NCBI GenBank assembly: GCA_016871895.1
Contig: VHBO01000021.1
Coordinates: 1 to 32,130 of the forward strand
Source: Gemmatimonadota bacterium
GTDB lineage: Bacteria; Gemmatimonadota; Gemmatimonadetes; Gemmatimonadales; Gemmatimonadaceae
Direction: 5' to 3'
DNA: 32,130 nucleotides
Each line of letters opens with the position of its first letter. The stretch's first letter is position 1. A model generated the notes under the pieces. That model saw only the letters and a program-made list of their open reading frames with translations. It had not been told where the DNA came from and did no database searches. Shown in pieces: positions 18,473 to 24,360 of the stretch. The position numbers and the translations under genes were made by a program.

Positions 18473-19852
18473 GTGCTGAGCTTGCTCGCGCGACTCCGGC
18501 CTACGCGGGCCGAGTTGCGGGAGATGCTGGCCATCGCCGGGCCGATCGTGCTCGTCAGCCTCGGGCAGCAGCTGATGGGCGTGGTCGACGTCGTGATGCT
18601 GGGGCGGGTCTCGGCGGCCGAGCTGGCCGCCGGCGGGCTCGGCAACCTGTACTTCCATCTCACCGGGATCGCGGGGATCGGTGTCCTCCTCGCGATCGAC
18701 CCGGTCGTCGCGCAGGCTGTCGGCGCCGGGGATGACGAGGGGGTGGCGCGCGGTGTACAGCGGGGACTGCTGCTCGCCCTGCTGGTGACGGTGTTGGTGG
18801 GGCTCACCGCCCTCCCGTCAGAGCGCCTCTTCACCCTGATGCGACAGCCGGCGGAGGTGACCCCCGCCGCCGCCCGCTTCGTCTGGTGGAGCCTCCCGGG
18901 GCTCCTCCCGTTCTATCTCTTCGTCGCGCTGCGGCAGGTGCTGCAGGCGAAGCACCTGATGCGTCCCGTGCTACTCTCCGTGCTCGTCGGGAACGTGTTG
19001 AATGTGCTGCTCAACTGGGTGTTCATCTTCGGACATCTCGGGGTGGCGGCCGGCGGCTCGATCGGTTCGGCGCAGGCGACGTCGATCGCGCGCTGGGCGA
19101 TGCTGGTGTGCCTCCTGTGGACCGCGTGGCCGGCGCTCGGGCCGATCCTGACGCGGTGGCGCCGGGAGAGTCTGGCGCTCGCGCCGCTCGGGCGGATGCT
19201 GGCGATCGGCATCCCGATCGGCCTGCAGTTCTTCGCCGAGGTGAATGCCTTCGGCCTCGTGACGATCATGGCGGGGTGGATGGGCACGGCGACGCTCGCC
19301 GGACACGAGATCGCGTTGAACCTCGCCTCCACGACCTTCATGGTGCCGCTCGGCGTCGCGAGCGCGGCATCGGTGATGGTCGGGCACGCGATCGGTGCCG
19401 GGGACACCGCCGCGTCCCAGCGGGATGCGGTCGCGGCGCTCGCACTGGGCGTGGGCTTCATGGCGGTGATGGGGGTCGTGCTCCTGCTCGCCCCGGGCCC
19501 GTTCGCGCGGCTGTACACCGCGGATGCGTCCGTCGTGCTCATCGCGGCGGGGTTGCTGCCGATCGCCGGGCTCTTTCAAGTGTTCGACGGGATGCAGGCG
19601 GTCGCGTCCGGCATCCTACGCGGGGCGGGCGACACCACCGCCGCGATGCTGCTCCACGTGCTGAGCTTCTGGGGGATCGGGGTGCCGCTGTCGTGGGCGC
19701 TGGCATTCCCGCTTGGCTACGGGGCGGCGGGGCTCTGGTGGGGGCTCTCTGCCGGCCTATCGACCGCCGCTGTGCTGCAGCTGGCGCGGGTGCGGACGAA
19801 GCTCCGCCGCCCCGTGGCCCGCGTGACACTCGACTTTCCCGTCGTCCCGTAG
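18473..19852 (+). CDS. MATE family multidrug/Na+ (or H+) antiporter
   Basis: 459 residues with about twelve membrane segments in two homologous halves. The N-terminal region (MLAIAGPIVLVSLGQQLMGVVDVVMLGRVSAAELAAGGLGN) and the start of the second half (GIPIGLQFFAEVNAFGLVTIMAGWMGTATLAGHEIALN) are typical of the NorM branch of MATE exporters; GILRGAGDTTAAM is a conserved late motif. It begins 4 bp after guaA, with GGGAG 7 nt before the GTG, so it is probably the last gene of the hisS-guaA run. No clear intrinsic terminator follows in the 81-bp gap to the convergent ptsN; only a short palindrome is seen at 19913-19922. Substrate unknown. Confidence 0.93.
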   Translation: MLSLLARLRPTRAELREMLAIAGPIVLVSLGQQLMGVVDVVMLGRVSAAELAAGGLGNLYFHLTGIAGIGVLLAIDPVVAQAVGAGDDEGVARGVQRGLLLALLVTVLVGLTALPSERLFTLMRQPAEVTPAAARFVWWSLPGLLPFYLFVALRQVLQAKHLMRPVLLSVLVGNVLNVLLNWVFIFGHLGVAAGGSIGSAQATSIARWAMLVCLLWTAWPALGPILTRWRRESLALAPLGRMLAIGIPIGLQFFAEVNAFGLVTIMAGWMGTATLAGHEIALNLASTTFMVPLGVASAASVMVGHAIGAGDTAASQRDAVAALALGVGFMAVMGVVLLLAPGPFARLYTADASVVLIAAGLLPIAGLFQVFDGMQAVASGILRGAGDTTAAMLLHVLSFWGIGVPLSWALAFPLGYGAAGLWWGLSAGLSTAAVLQLARVRTKLRRPVARVTLDFPVVP

Positions 19853-19933
19853 CGCGTCACGTCGATCGGCTCGCGGACGGTTGCATCGAGGTCCGTCAGC
19901 GCCGGAACCACATCGGCGCCGACGGTGGGTGCG

Positions 19934-20386
19934 TCAGACGCCCTTCTCCTGCAGCAGCGCCATGAAATCGGCCGGGGAAGCGATCGTCAGCAGGCGATCC
20001 GGCACATCGGTCTCCTTCGAGAACTGCGCGATCTTCCCGAGGACGGGGAGATACTGATTGGAGACCTCCAGGGGCGGCGCGACGATCAGGAAGAAGCACC
20101 GGACGGGCTGCCCATCGATTGCCTTGAAGTCGAGACCGGTGGCCTTCCGACCGAAGGCGACGCGGAGCTTGTTCACCACGAGGGAGCGGCAGTGGGGAAT
20201 GGCAATCCCGCGGCCGATCCCGGTGGAGCCCAGGTTCTCCCGGCGCTTCAGCATCTTGTAGAGGGTGGCCTCGTCCTTCTCGTCGAGGCGAAGGAGCCCG
20301 ATGAGCTCCCGGAGGATGTCGTCCTTGCTCTCGCCCTTGAGGTCGAGTGCGACGGCGTCTTCGGAAAAGAATTCACGGAGTTCCAT
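19934..20386 (-). CDS. ptsN: PTS EIIA-like nitrogen-regulatory protein
   Basis: 150 residues, the size of a stand-alone EIIA of the fructose/Ntr family. The phosphorylatable histidine is H65 in GRGIAIPHCRS. The N-terminal MELREFFSEDAVALDLKGESKDDILRELI and the PVRCFFLIVAPP strand match the fold. No transport subunits (EIIB, EIIC), HPr or EI are in the window, so a regulatory rather than sugar-transport role is likely. It is divergent from dusB and convergent with the MATE gene. The promoter candidate predicts a transcript starting at its ATG. Confidence 0.9.
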   Translation of the reverse strand: MELREFFSEDAVALDLKGESKDDILRELIGLLRLDEKDEATLYKMLKRRENLGSTGIGRGIAIPHCRSLVVNKLRVAFGRKATGLDFKAIDGQPVRCFFLIVAPPLEVSNQYLPVLGKIAQFSKETDVPDRLLTIASPADFMALLQEKGV

Positions 20387-20392
20387 CCTGCG

Positions 20393-20421
20393 AACCTACC
20401 CGGTGCCTGGAAGGGTGTCAA
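20393..20421 (-). promoter_or_regulatory. Candidate ptsN promoter (leaderless type)
   Basis: On the - strand, a perfect -35 TTGACA (20421-20416), a 17-bp spacer and TAGGTT (20398-20393) end 6 nt before the ptsN ATG (first base 20386). Transcription would start at about 20386, giving a leaderless mRNA. It is back to back with the dusB promoter. Confidence 0.6.
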
Positions 20422-20430
20422 CGTGTGATG

Positions 20431-20460
20431 TTGCAACGAGTTGCGTCAGGTCCTTATAGT
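20431..20460 (+). promoter_or_regulatory. Candidate dusB promoter (leaderless type)
   Basis: TTGCAA (20431-20436), an 18-bp spacer and TATAGT (20455-20460), the best -10 match in the window, end 6 nt before the dusB ATG at 20467. Transcription from about 20467 would give a leaderless mRNA. The stretch around it is locally AT-richer than its neighbours. Confidence 0.6.
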
Positions 20461-20466
20461 TCGCAG

Positions 20467-21462
20467 ATGCCCTTCCCGTACCCCGTCGCCCACGATGTGC
20501 CCCTCATCCTCGCCCCGATGGCGGGGGTGTCCGAATCGCCGTTCCGGCGACTCTGCCGGGCCTGGGGCGCGGACGTCGTGGTGACGGAGTTCCTCTCCGC
20601 CGAGGGGATCCGGCGGGAGAACGAGGCGACGATGTCAAAGCTCCGGTTCGGTGCCGACGAGCGTACGATCGGCGTCCAGATCTTCGGGGCCGATCCCGTG
20701 GGGATGCGCGAGGCGGCGGCCTTTGTGACCGACGTATTCCAGCCGGACTACATCGACATCAACTTCGGCTGCCCGGTGAAGAAGGTCGTCCGGCGGAACG
20801 GGGGATCGGGGTGCCTCAAGGACCTCGGGCTCGTGCAGGAGATCATCCGCGCCGTCGTGCAGGGGACCCATCTCCCCGTGACGTGCAAGGTGCGGAGCGG
20901 TTGGAGCGAGGAGATGCGCGACCCCGTCACGATCGGGCTGCGCTGCCAGGACGCCGGCGTGAAGGCGATCGCGCTGCATCCGCGCACGCGCACGCAGATG
21001 TACTCAGGGCATGCACGCTGGGAGGAGATCGCGGCGATGAAGGCGGCGCTCGAGATCCCCGTCATCGGCAACGGGGACATCAAGACGCCGGAGGACGCGG
21101 CGCGGATGCGGCGGGAGACCGGGTGTGACGGCGTGATGATTGCCCGCGGCTCGTTCGGCCAGCCGTGGATCTTCCGGCAGGCCCGCGCGTTGCTGGACGG
21201 CGAGCCGATGCCGGCCGCTCCGACGGTGGCGGAGCGCTTCGAGGTCGCGCTGAACCACGCCCGGATGGTGCAGGCGTATGAGCCAGATCCCATCGGTGCC
21301 GCGATCGAGTTCCGGAAGCATCTGGGCTGGTATGTGAAGGGGCTGCCGCACTCGGCGGACCTGCGCAAGCAGTTGCACGCAGTCAACGACTTCGGGGAGG
21401 TCGAGGGGATCTTCCGGTCCTACGTGGCGAGCGGCGCCGCGCACGAGGCGGAGGCCGCGTGA
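20467..21462 (+). CDS. dusB: tRNA-dihydrouridine synthase
   Basis: FMN-dependent reduction of uridines in tRNA to dihydrouridine, using NADPH. The ATG at 20467 gives 331 residues. The TIM-barrel start ILAPMAGVSESPFRRLCR, the catalytic cysteine C102 in DYIDINFGCPVKKVVRR, the FMN-phosphate motif VIGNGDIKTPEDAARM and GVMIARGSFGQPWIF are typical of the DusB group. The frame is open upstream to 20347, across the divergent promoter region, but no conserved sequence is there. larB follows with a GTGA overlap. The call DusB rather than DusA or DusC is by general motif resemblance. Confidence 0.93.
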   Translation: MPFPYPVAHDVPLILAPMAGVSESPFRRLCRAWGADVVVTEFLSAEGIRRENEATMSKLRFGADERTIGVQIFGADPVGMREAAAFVTDVFQPDYIDINFGCPVKKVVRRNGGSGCLKDLGLVQEIIRAVVQGTHLPVTCKVRSGWSEEMRDPVTIGLRCQDAGVKAIALHPRTRTQMYSGHARWEEIAAMKAALEIPVIGNGDIKTPEDAARMRRETGCDGVMIARGSFGQPWIFRQARALLDGEPMPAAPTVAERFEVALNHARMVQAYEPDPIGAAIEFRKHLGWYVKGLPHSADLRKQLHAVNDFGEVEGIFRSYVASGAAHEAEAA

Positions 21463-22256
21463 GGCGCGACCGCGCCATCGCCCTCCTCGAGCAGGTGGCC
21501 GCTGGTCAGCTTTCCATCGATGCGGCGTTGCGACAGCTCGATGCCGCGCCGGTCGAGGAGATCGGCGTCGCGAGTGTGGATACCCACCGCGCACTTCGGC
21601 AGGGGTACCCTGAGGTCGTCTTCGGTGAGGGGAAGACGCCGGAGCAGATCGTGGCAATCTGCGAGCGTCTCGCGGCCCACGGGGATGGATTCCTCGTCAC
21701 GCGTGTCGCGCCGGACGGGCAGGCCGCGCTGCGGGCGCACTTCCCGACGGTGGAGGTCAACCCGCTCGGCCGCACGGTACTGCTGCGGGCGGCGACCGCT
21801 CCGGCGGACCGCGTCGCCGGCGACCTCTCGTCGACCGCGCGGCCCGCGACGCGCACCGTCGCGGTGGTGACGGCGGGGACGAGCGACCTGCCGGTCGCCG
21901 AGGAGTGCGCGGTGACGCTCGATGCGATCGGGCATCGAGTGGCGCGGGTCACCGATGTGGGGGTGGCCGGGATCCATCGGATCCTCGCGCGCCGGGAGAC
22001 GCTCGCGGATGCGGCGGTGGTGATCGTGATCGCGGGGATGGATGGCGCGTTGCCGAGCGTCGTCGGTGGGCTGGTGCGGGCGCCGGTGATCGCGGTGCCG
22101 ACGAGCGTGGGGTACGGATCGGCGTTCGGTGGGCTGGCCCCGCTGCTCACAATGCTCAATTCGTGCGCCGCCGGTGTGACGGTGTGCAACATCGACAATG
22201 GCTTCGGGGCCGCGGTCGCGGCGAGTCGGATCCTGCACGCCACCCGCGGGGCCTGA
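21459..22256 (+). CDS. larB: LarB-type NaAD carboxylase/hydrolase (AIR carboxylase-like)
   Basis: LarB carboxylates and hydrolyses nicotinic acid adenine dinucleotide, the first step in making the nickel-pincer nucleotide cofactor of lactate racemase-family enzymes. 265 residues: an N-terminal helical part (LEQVAAGQLSIDAALRQL), FGEGKTPEQI, then a PurE-like domain (VVTAGTSDLPVAEECAVTL; GMDGALPSVVGGLVRAPVIAVPTSVGYG; FGGLAPLLTMLNSCAAGVTVCNIDNGFGAA) with the family's GYG.AFGGLAPLL.MLNSCA signature. The GTG overlaps the dusB stop, with GGAGG 4 nt upstream. Neither larC, larE nor a racemase gene is in the window. It is distinguished from true PurE by length and by the LarB signature. Confidence 0.9.
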   Translation: MRRDRAIALLEQVAAGQLSIDAALRQLDAAPVEEIGVASVDTHRALRQGYPEVVFGEGKTPEQIVAICERLAAHGDGFLVTRVAPDGQAALRAHFPTVEVNPLGRTVLLRAATAPADRVAGDLSSTARPATRTVAVVTAGTSDLPVAEECAVTLDAIGHRVARVTDVGVAGIHRILARRETLADAAVVIVIAGMDGALPSVVGGLVRAPVIAVPTSVGYGSAFGGLAPLLTMLNSCAAGVTVCNIDNGFGAAVAASRILHATRGA

Positions 22257-22328
22257 TCGCCTCGCCTGCGGTCGGTCGCGCCGAATCGCTCGCGCCGGAT
22301 CGCGGTCGCGTCTGTGGTGTCGTGTGCG

Positions 22329-22357
22329 TTGAACATTCTGCAGCCGCCGGGTACCAT
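22329..22357 (+). promoter_or_regulatory. Candidate ssrA promoter
   Basis: TTGAAC (22329-22334), a 17-bp spacer and TACCAT (22352-22357). Transcription would start near 22364, about 8 nt before the mature tmRNA 5' end at 22372, leaving a short leader for RNase P to remove. The rest of the larB-ssrA gap (22257-22328) shows nothing recognisable. Confidence 0.6.
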
Positions 22358-22371
22358 TCAGGGGTAGCAAC

Positions 22372-22728
22372 GGGGGCGACTGGTTTCGATTGTGTAGGTG
22401 GCTTCGTGGCTGCGCGCCCAGGTCCTCGGGTCCCTGGTAAAACACTCGGGAACTGTACAACTGCGAATTCTGACTTCGCTCTCGCCGCGTAAGGCCTAGC
22501 CTTACCCCGGCAGTGCCGGACCTGCAGCCCGCCCGGGGCGGCGGTCCGGTATCGCAAATCCGGGCTGGCCCAACGGTGCGCCTGCCACCGACGGGCGAGA
22601 TTCCAGTAGGCTCATCCGTGTGTGGGCGGCCCGTCGGCCAGCGCTCGGAGACATCAATCGGCGGGATACGCGCGTAGACGCTGCGGAAGATCTTATGCAA
22701 GACGGGAGTTCGAATCTCCCCGCCTCCA
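22372..22728 (+). ncRNA. ssrA: Transfer-messenger RNA (tmRNA)
   Basis: Rescues stalled ribosomes with SmpB. The 5' end GGGGGCGACTGGTTTCGA pairs with the 3' end CGCCTCC-A (22721-22728): a 7-bp acceptor stem with one G-U pair. The T arm GGAGTTCGAATCTCC is at about 22705-22719. CCA is not encoded. The tag frame ends with GAC TTC GCT CTC GCC GCG TAA (stop at 22491-22493), giving the hydrophobic end DFALAA. If the resume codon is GGG at 22449 the tag is GNCTTANSDFALAA; if it is GCG at 22464, ANSDFALAA. I could not define the pseudoknots by eye. It is one-piece (not permuted), about 357 nt. Confidence 0.95.
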
Positions 22729-22750
22729 CTCACCGCCAGACGCGGTGATT

Positions 22751-22785
22751 CGAACCGGGCCGCCCCGTCGGGGCGGCCCGGTTCG
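22751..22785. terminator. Strong GC-rich inverted repeat, likely bidirectional terminator
   Basis: A perfect 17-nt inverted repeat with a single central base (arms 22751-22767 and 22769-22785), folding as about 15 bp with a small loop. It lies 22 nt after ssrA and 6 nt beyond the stop of the convergent - strand gene. On the + strand it is followed by TTCGTCTC, only weakly U-rich. Its place between convergent units makes termination of both the likely role. Confidence 0.75.
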
Positions 22786-22791
22786 TTCGTC

Positions 22792-23028
22792 TCAACCCCG
22801 TCGCTCCTCGCGCCAGGCCCAGAGCACGAAGGTCAGGAGGGCGACGAGCAACGCCGGGACGAGCATCACCATCCCGACCTGCAGGACCCCTTCGGCAAGC
22901 GGGCTCCACGCCCCAGCGCCCGCGTCCCCGATCCGAAAGGCCGCGCCGAACGCGAGCCCGCGCCAGAGGGTGAGCGGGACCCAGATCAGGATGAAGGCCA
23001 CCGCGGCCCACCGTGCGCCGCGTCGCAT
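22792..23028 (-). CDS. Small membrane protein of unknown function
   Basis: 78 residues starting MRRGARWAAVAF. Two hydrophobic segments (about 7-25 and 51-72) are joined by a Gly/Ala-rich loop, and the C-terminus is charged (WAWREERRG), consistent with a two-helix inner-membrane protein. It starts 2 bp after the tesB stop, so it is probably translated by coupling and is the last cistron of the long - strand operon. The frame is open upstream to 23361 but that part is antisense-like sequence inside tesB. I do not recognise a family. Confidence 0.6.
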   Translation of the reverse strand: MRRGARWAAVAFILIWVPLTLWRGLAFGAAFRIGDAGAGAWSPLAEGVLQVGMVMLVPALLVALLTFVLWAWREERRG

Positions 23029-23030
23029 CG

Positions 23031-23909
23031 CTACTTCGCGCCGTCGCGCAGGCGGATCAGCCCCTCCTGGGCCACCGAGGCGATGAGCTGGCCCTCGCGG
23101 GTGAACACCTGTCCACGGACGAATCCACGGGCACCGTGCGCCGAGGGGCTGTCGCTGACATAGAGGAGCCACTCGTCTGCGCGGAATGGGCGGTGCATCC
23201 AGAGCGTGTGGTCGAGCGAGGCGATCTGCACGCGGCGGTCGCGCATCGTGAGCCCGTGCGGCAGCAGCGCGGTCGGCAGGAAGCCGTAGTCCGACGCGTA
23301 GGCGAGCACGGCTTGGTGGACGATGGGCGTGTCGGGGATCCGGTCGACAACCCGGAACCACGCGGCGCGACGCGCCTCGACTGGCCCGACGGCCTCGCCG
23401 GGGACGAAGGGGTTCCTCGGCGTGATGAGCCGGAGGTCGATCGGTCGATCCTGCGTCCAGATCGCTCGGATCGGCTCCGGGATCAACTGCGCGTTCGCCC
23501 GGATGAGGTCGAGCTCCGACGAGAGGCTCTCCGGCTCGGGGACCTCGGGCATCGGCAGCTGGTGATCGATCCCCGGCTCGACGACGTGGAACGAGGCGGA
23601 GAGGTGGAAGATCGCCTCGCCGTGCTGGATCGCCGTGACGCGTCGGCTCGTGAAGCTACGGCCATCGCGGGGCCGGTCGACGAAGTAGACGATCGGGGTG
23701 GTGAGGTCCCCCTCGCGCAGGAAGTAGCCGTGCACCGAGTGGGCCTCGCGACCGTCCTCCACGGTGCGTCGCGCGGCGACGAGCGCCTGCGCGAAGACCT
23801 GCCCGCCGAAGACGCGGCCGGTCCCGAGGTCGCGGTTCTGGCCGCGATAGATGTTGTGCTCGAGGGGTTCGAGCTCGAGGAGCTCGAGGAGTTTCGCGAC
23901 GACGGTCAT
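23031..23909 (-). CDS. tesB: Acyl-CoA thioesterase II
   Basis: Double-hotdog hydrolase releasing CoA from acyl-CoAs. 292 residues, close to E. coli TesB (286). The first hotdog has NRDLGTGRVFGGQVFAQAL (25-43) and SVHGYFLREGDLTTPI; the second has D207 (AYASDYGFL), S231-L-D-H (SLDHTLWMHRPF) and Q281 (ASVAQEGLIR), matching the Asp/Thr-or-Ser/Gln catalytic set of the family. It lies 28 bp after glbO; that gap holds a TAGCTT hexamer ending 6 nt before the ATG, so it may have its own leaderless transcript as well as read-through. Confidence 0.93.
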   Translation of the reverse strand: MTVVAKLLELLELEPLEHNIYRGQNRDLGTGRVFGGQVFAQALVAARRTVEDGREAHSVHGYFLREGDLTTPIVYFVDRPRDGRSFTSRRVTAIQHGEAIFHLSASFHVVEPGIDHQLPMPEVPEPESLSSELDLIRANAQLIPEPIRAIWTQDRPIDLRLITPRNPFVPGEAVGPVEARRAAWFRVVDRIPDTPIVHQAVLAYASDYGFLPTALLPHGLTMRDRRVQIASLDHTLWMHRPFRADEWLLYVSDSPSAHGARGFVRGQVFTREGQLIASVAQEGLIRLRDGAK

Positions 23910-23915
23910 CCTGAG

Positions 23916-23921
23916 AAGCTA
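23916..23921 (-). promoter_or_regulatory. TAGCTT -10-like element before tesB
   Basis: On the - strand TAGCTT ends 6 nt before the tesB ATG, the same hexamer and distance as at hisS. I see no convincing -35 at 16-18 bp upstream, so this is supported mainly by its likeness to the other sites. Confidence 0.4.
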
Positions 23922-23937
23922 ATCGAGCGTCGGGGGC

Positions 23938-24351
23938 CTAGGTCTCGTCCGGGAAGACGACGTCATCTGGGCGGTTGCGCATATGGTCGGCAAGGGCGGC
24001 GAAGCGGTCCTGCAGGAACGCCTTCACGGCGTCGGGCGCGGGGTGCTCCGCGAGCGCGCGGTCCATGCACCAGAGCCACTCGTCCCGCTCCCGCGACGCG
24101 ATGGGGAACGGGAGATGGCGCGCGCGGAGCCGCGGGTGGCCGTACTTCGACTCGTACAGCGGGGGGCCGCCGCTCCAGCCGGTGAGGTACTCGAAGAGCT
24201 TCTCCCGACTCCGCTTCAGCGACGCGGCGTGCAGGCGTCGGATGGTTGCCGCCTCGGGCGCGGTCTCCATCAGGTCGTAGAAGCGATCGACGAGCACCCG
24301 GATGCCGGACTCGCCGCCGAGGGCGTCGAAGGGAGGCGTCGGGGAGGTCAC
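23938..24351 (-). CDS. glbO: Group II truncated haemoglobin
   Basis: Haem protein of the 2-on-2 globin fold, family II (TrHbO/YjbI), linked in other bacteria to O2 or peroxide chemistry. 137 residues. Family features: LGGESGIRVLVDRFYDLM (helix B, F24-Y25), the segment GGPPLYESKYGHPRLRARHLPF with proximal histidine H79, and ERDEWLWCMDRAL with the group II Trp (probably W92). The start is a GTG 9 bp after the ppdK stop; no Shine-Dalgarno sequence is seen. It sits between ppdK and tesB in the same direction, an unobvious functional neighbourhood. Confidence 0.9.
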   Translation of the reverse strand: MTSPTPPFDALGGESGIRVLVDRFYDLMETAPEAATIRRLHAASLKRSREKLFEYLTGWSGGPPLYESKYGHPRLRARHLPFPIASRERDEWLWCMDRALAEHPAPDAVKAFLQDRFAALADHMRNRPDDVVFPDET

Positions 24352-24360
24352 CGGAGAACG

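Noticed and set aside
19853-19933. Possible terminator between the convergent MATE and ptsN genes
   Set aside because: Only a 10-bp palindrome at 19913-19922 and 5-bp inverted repeats are visible, with no U-tract; too weak to annotate.
22156-22733. Open frames through the tmRNA region on both strands
   Set aside because: The sequence folds as tmRNA with matched acceptor stem, T arm and tag frame; the translations have no motif.
22700-22785. Possible mobile-element attachment site at the 3' end of ssrA
   Set aside because: tmRNA 3' ends are common integration targets, but no integrase, no repeated 3' end and no foreign-looking segment follows; convergent housekeeping genes begin at once.
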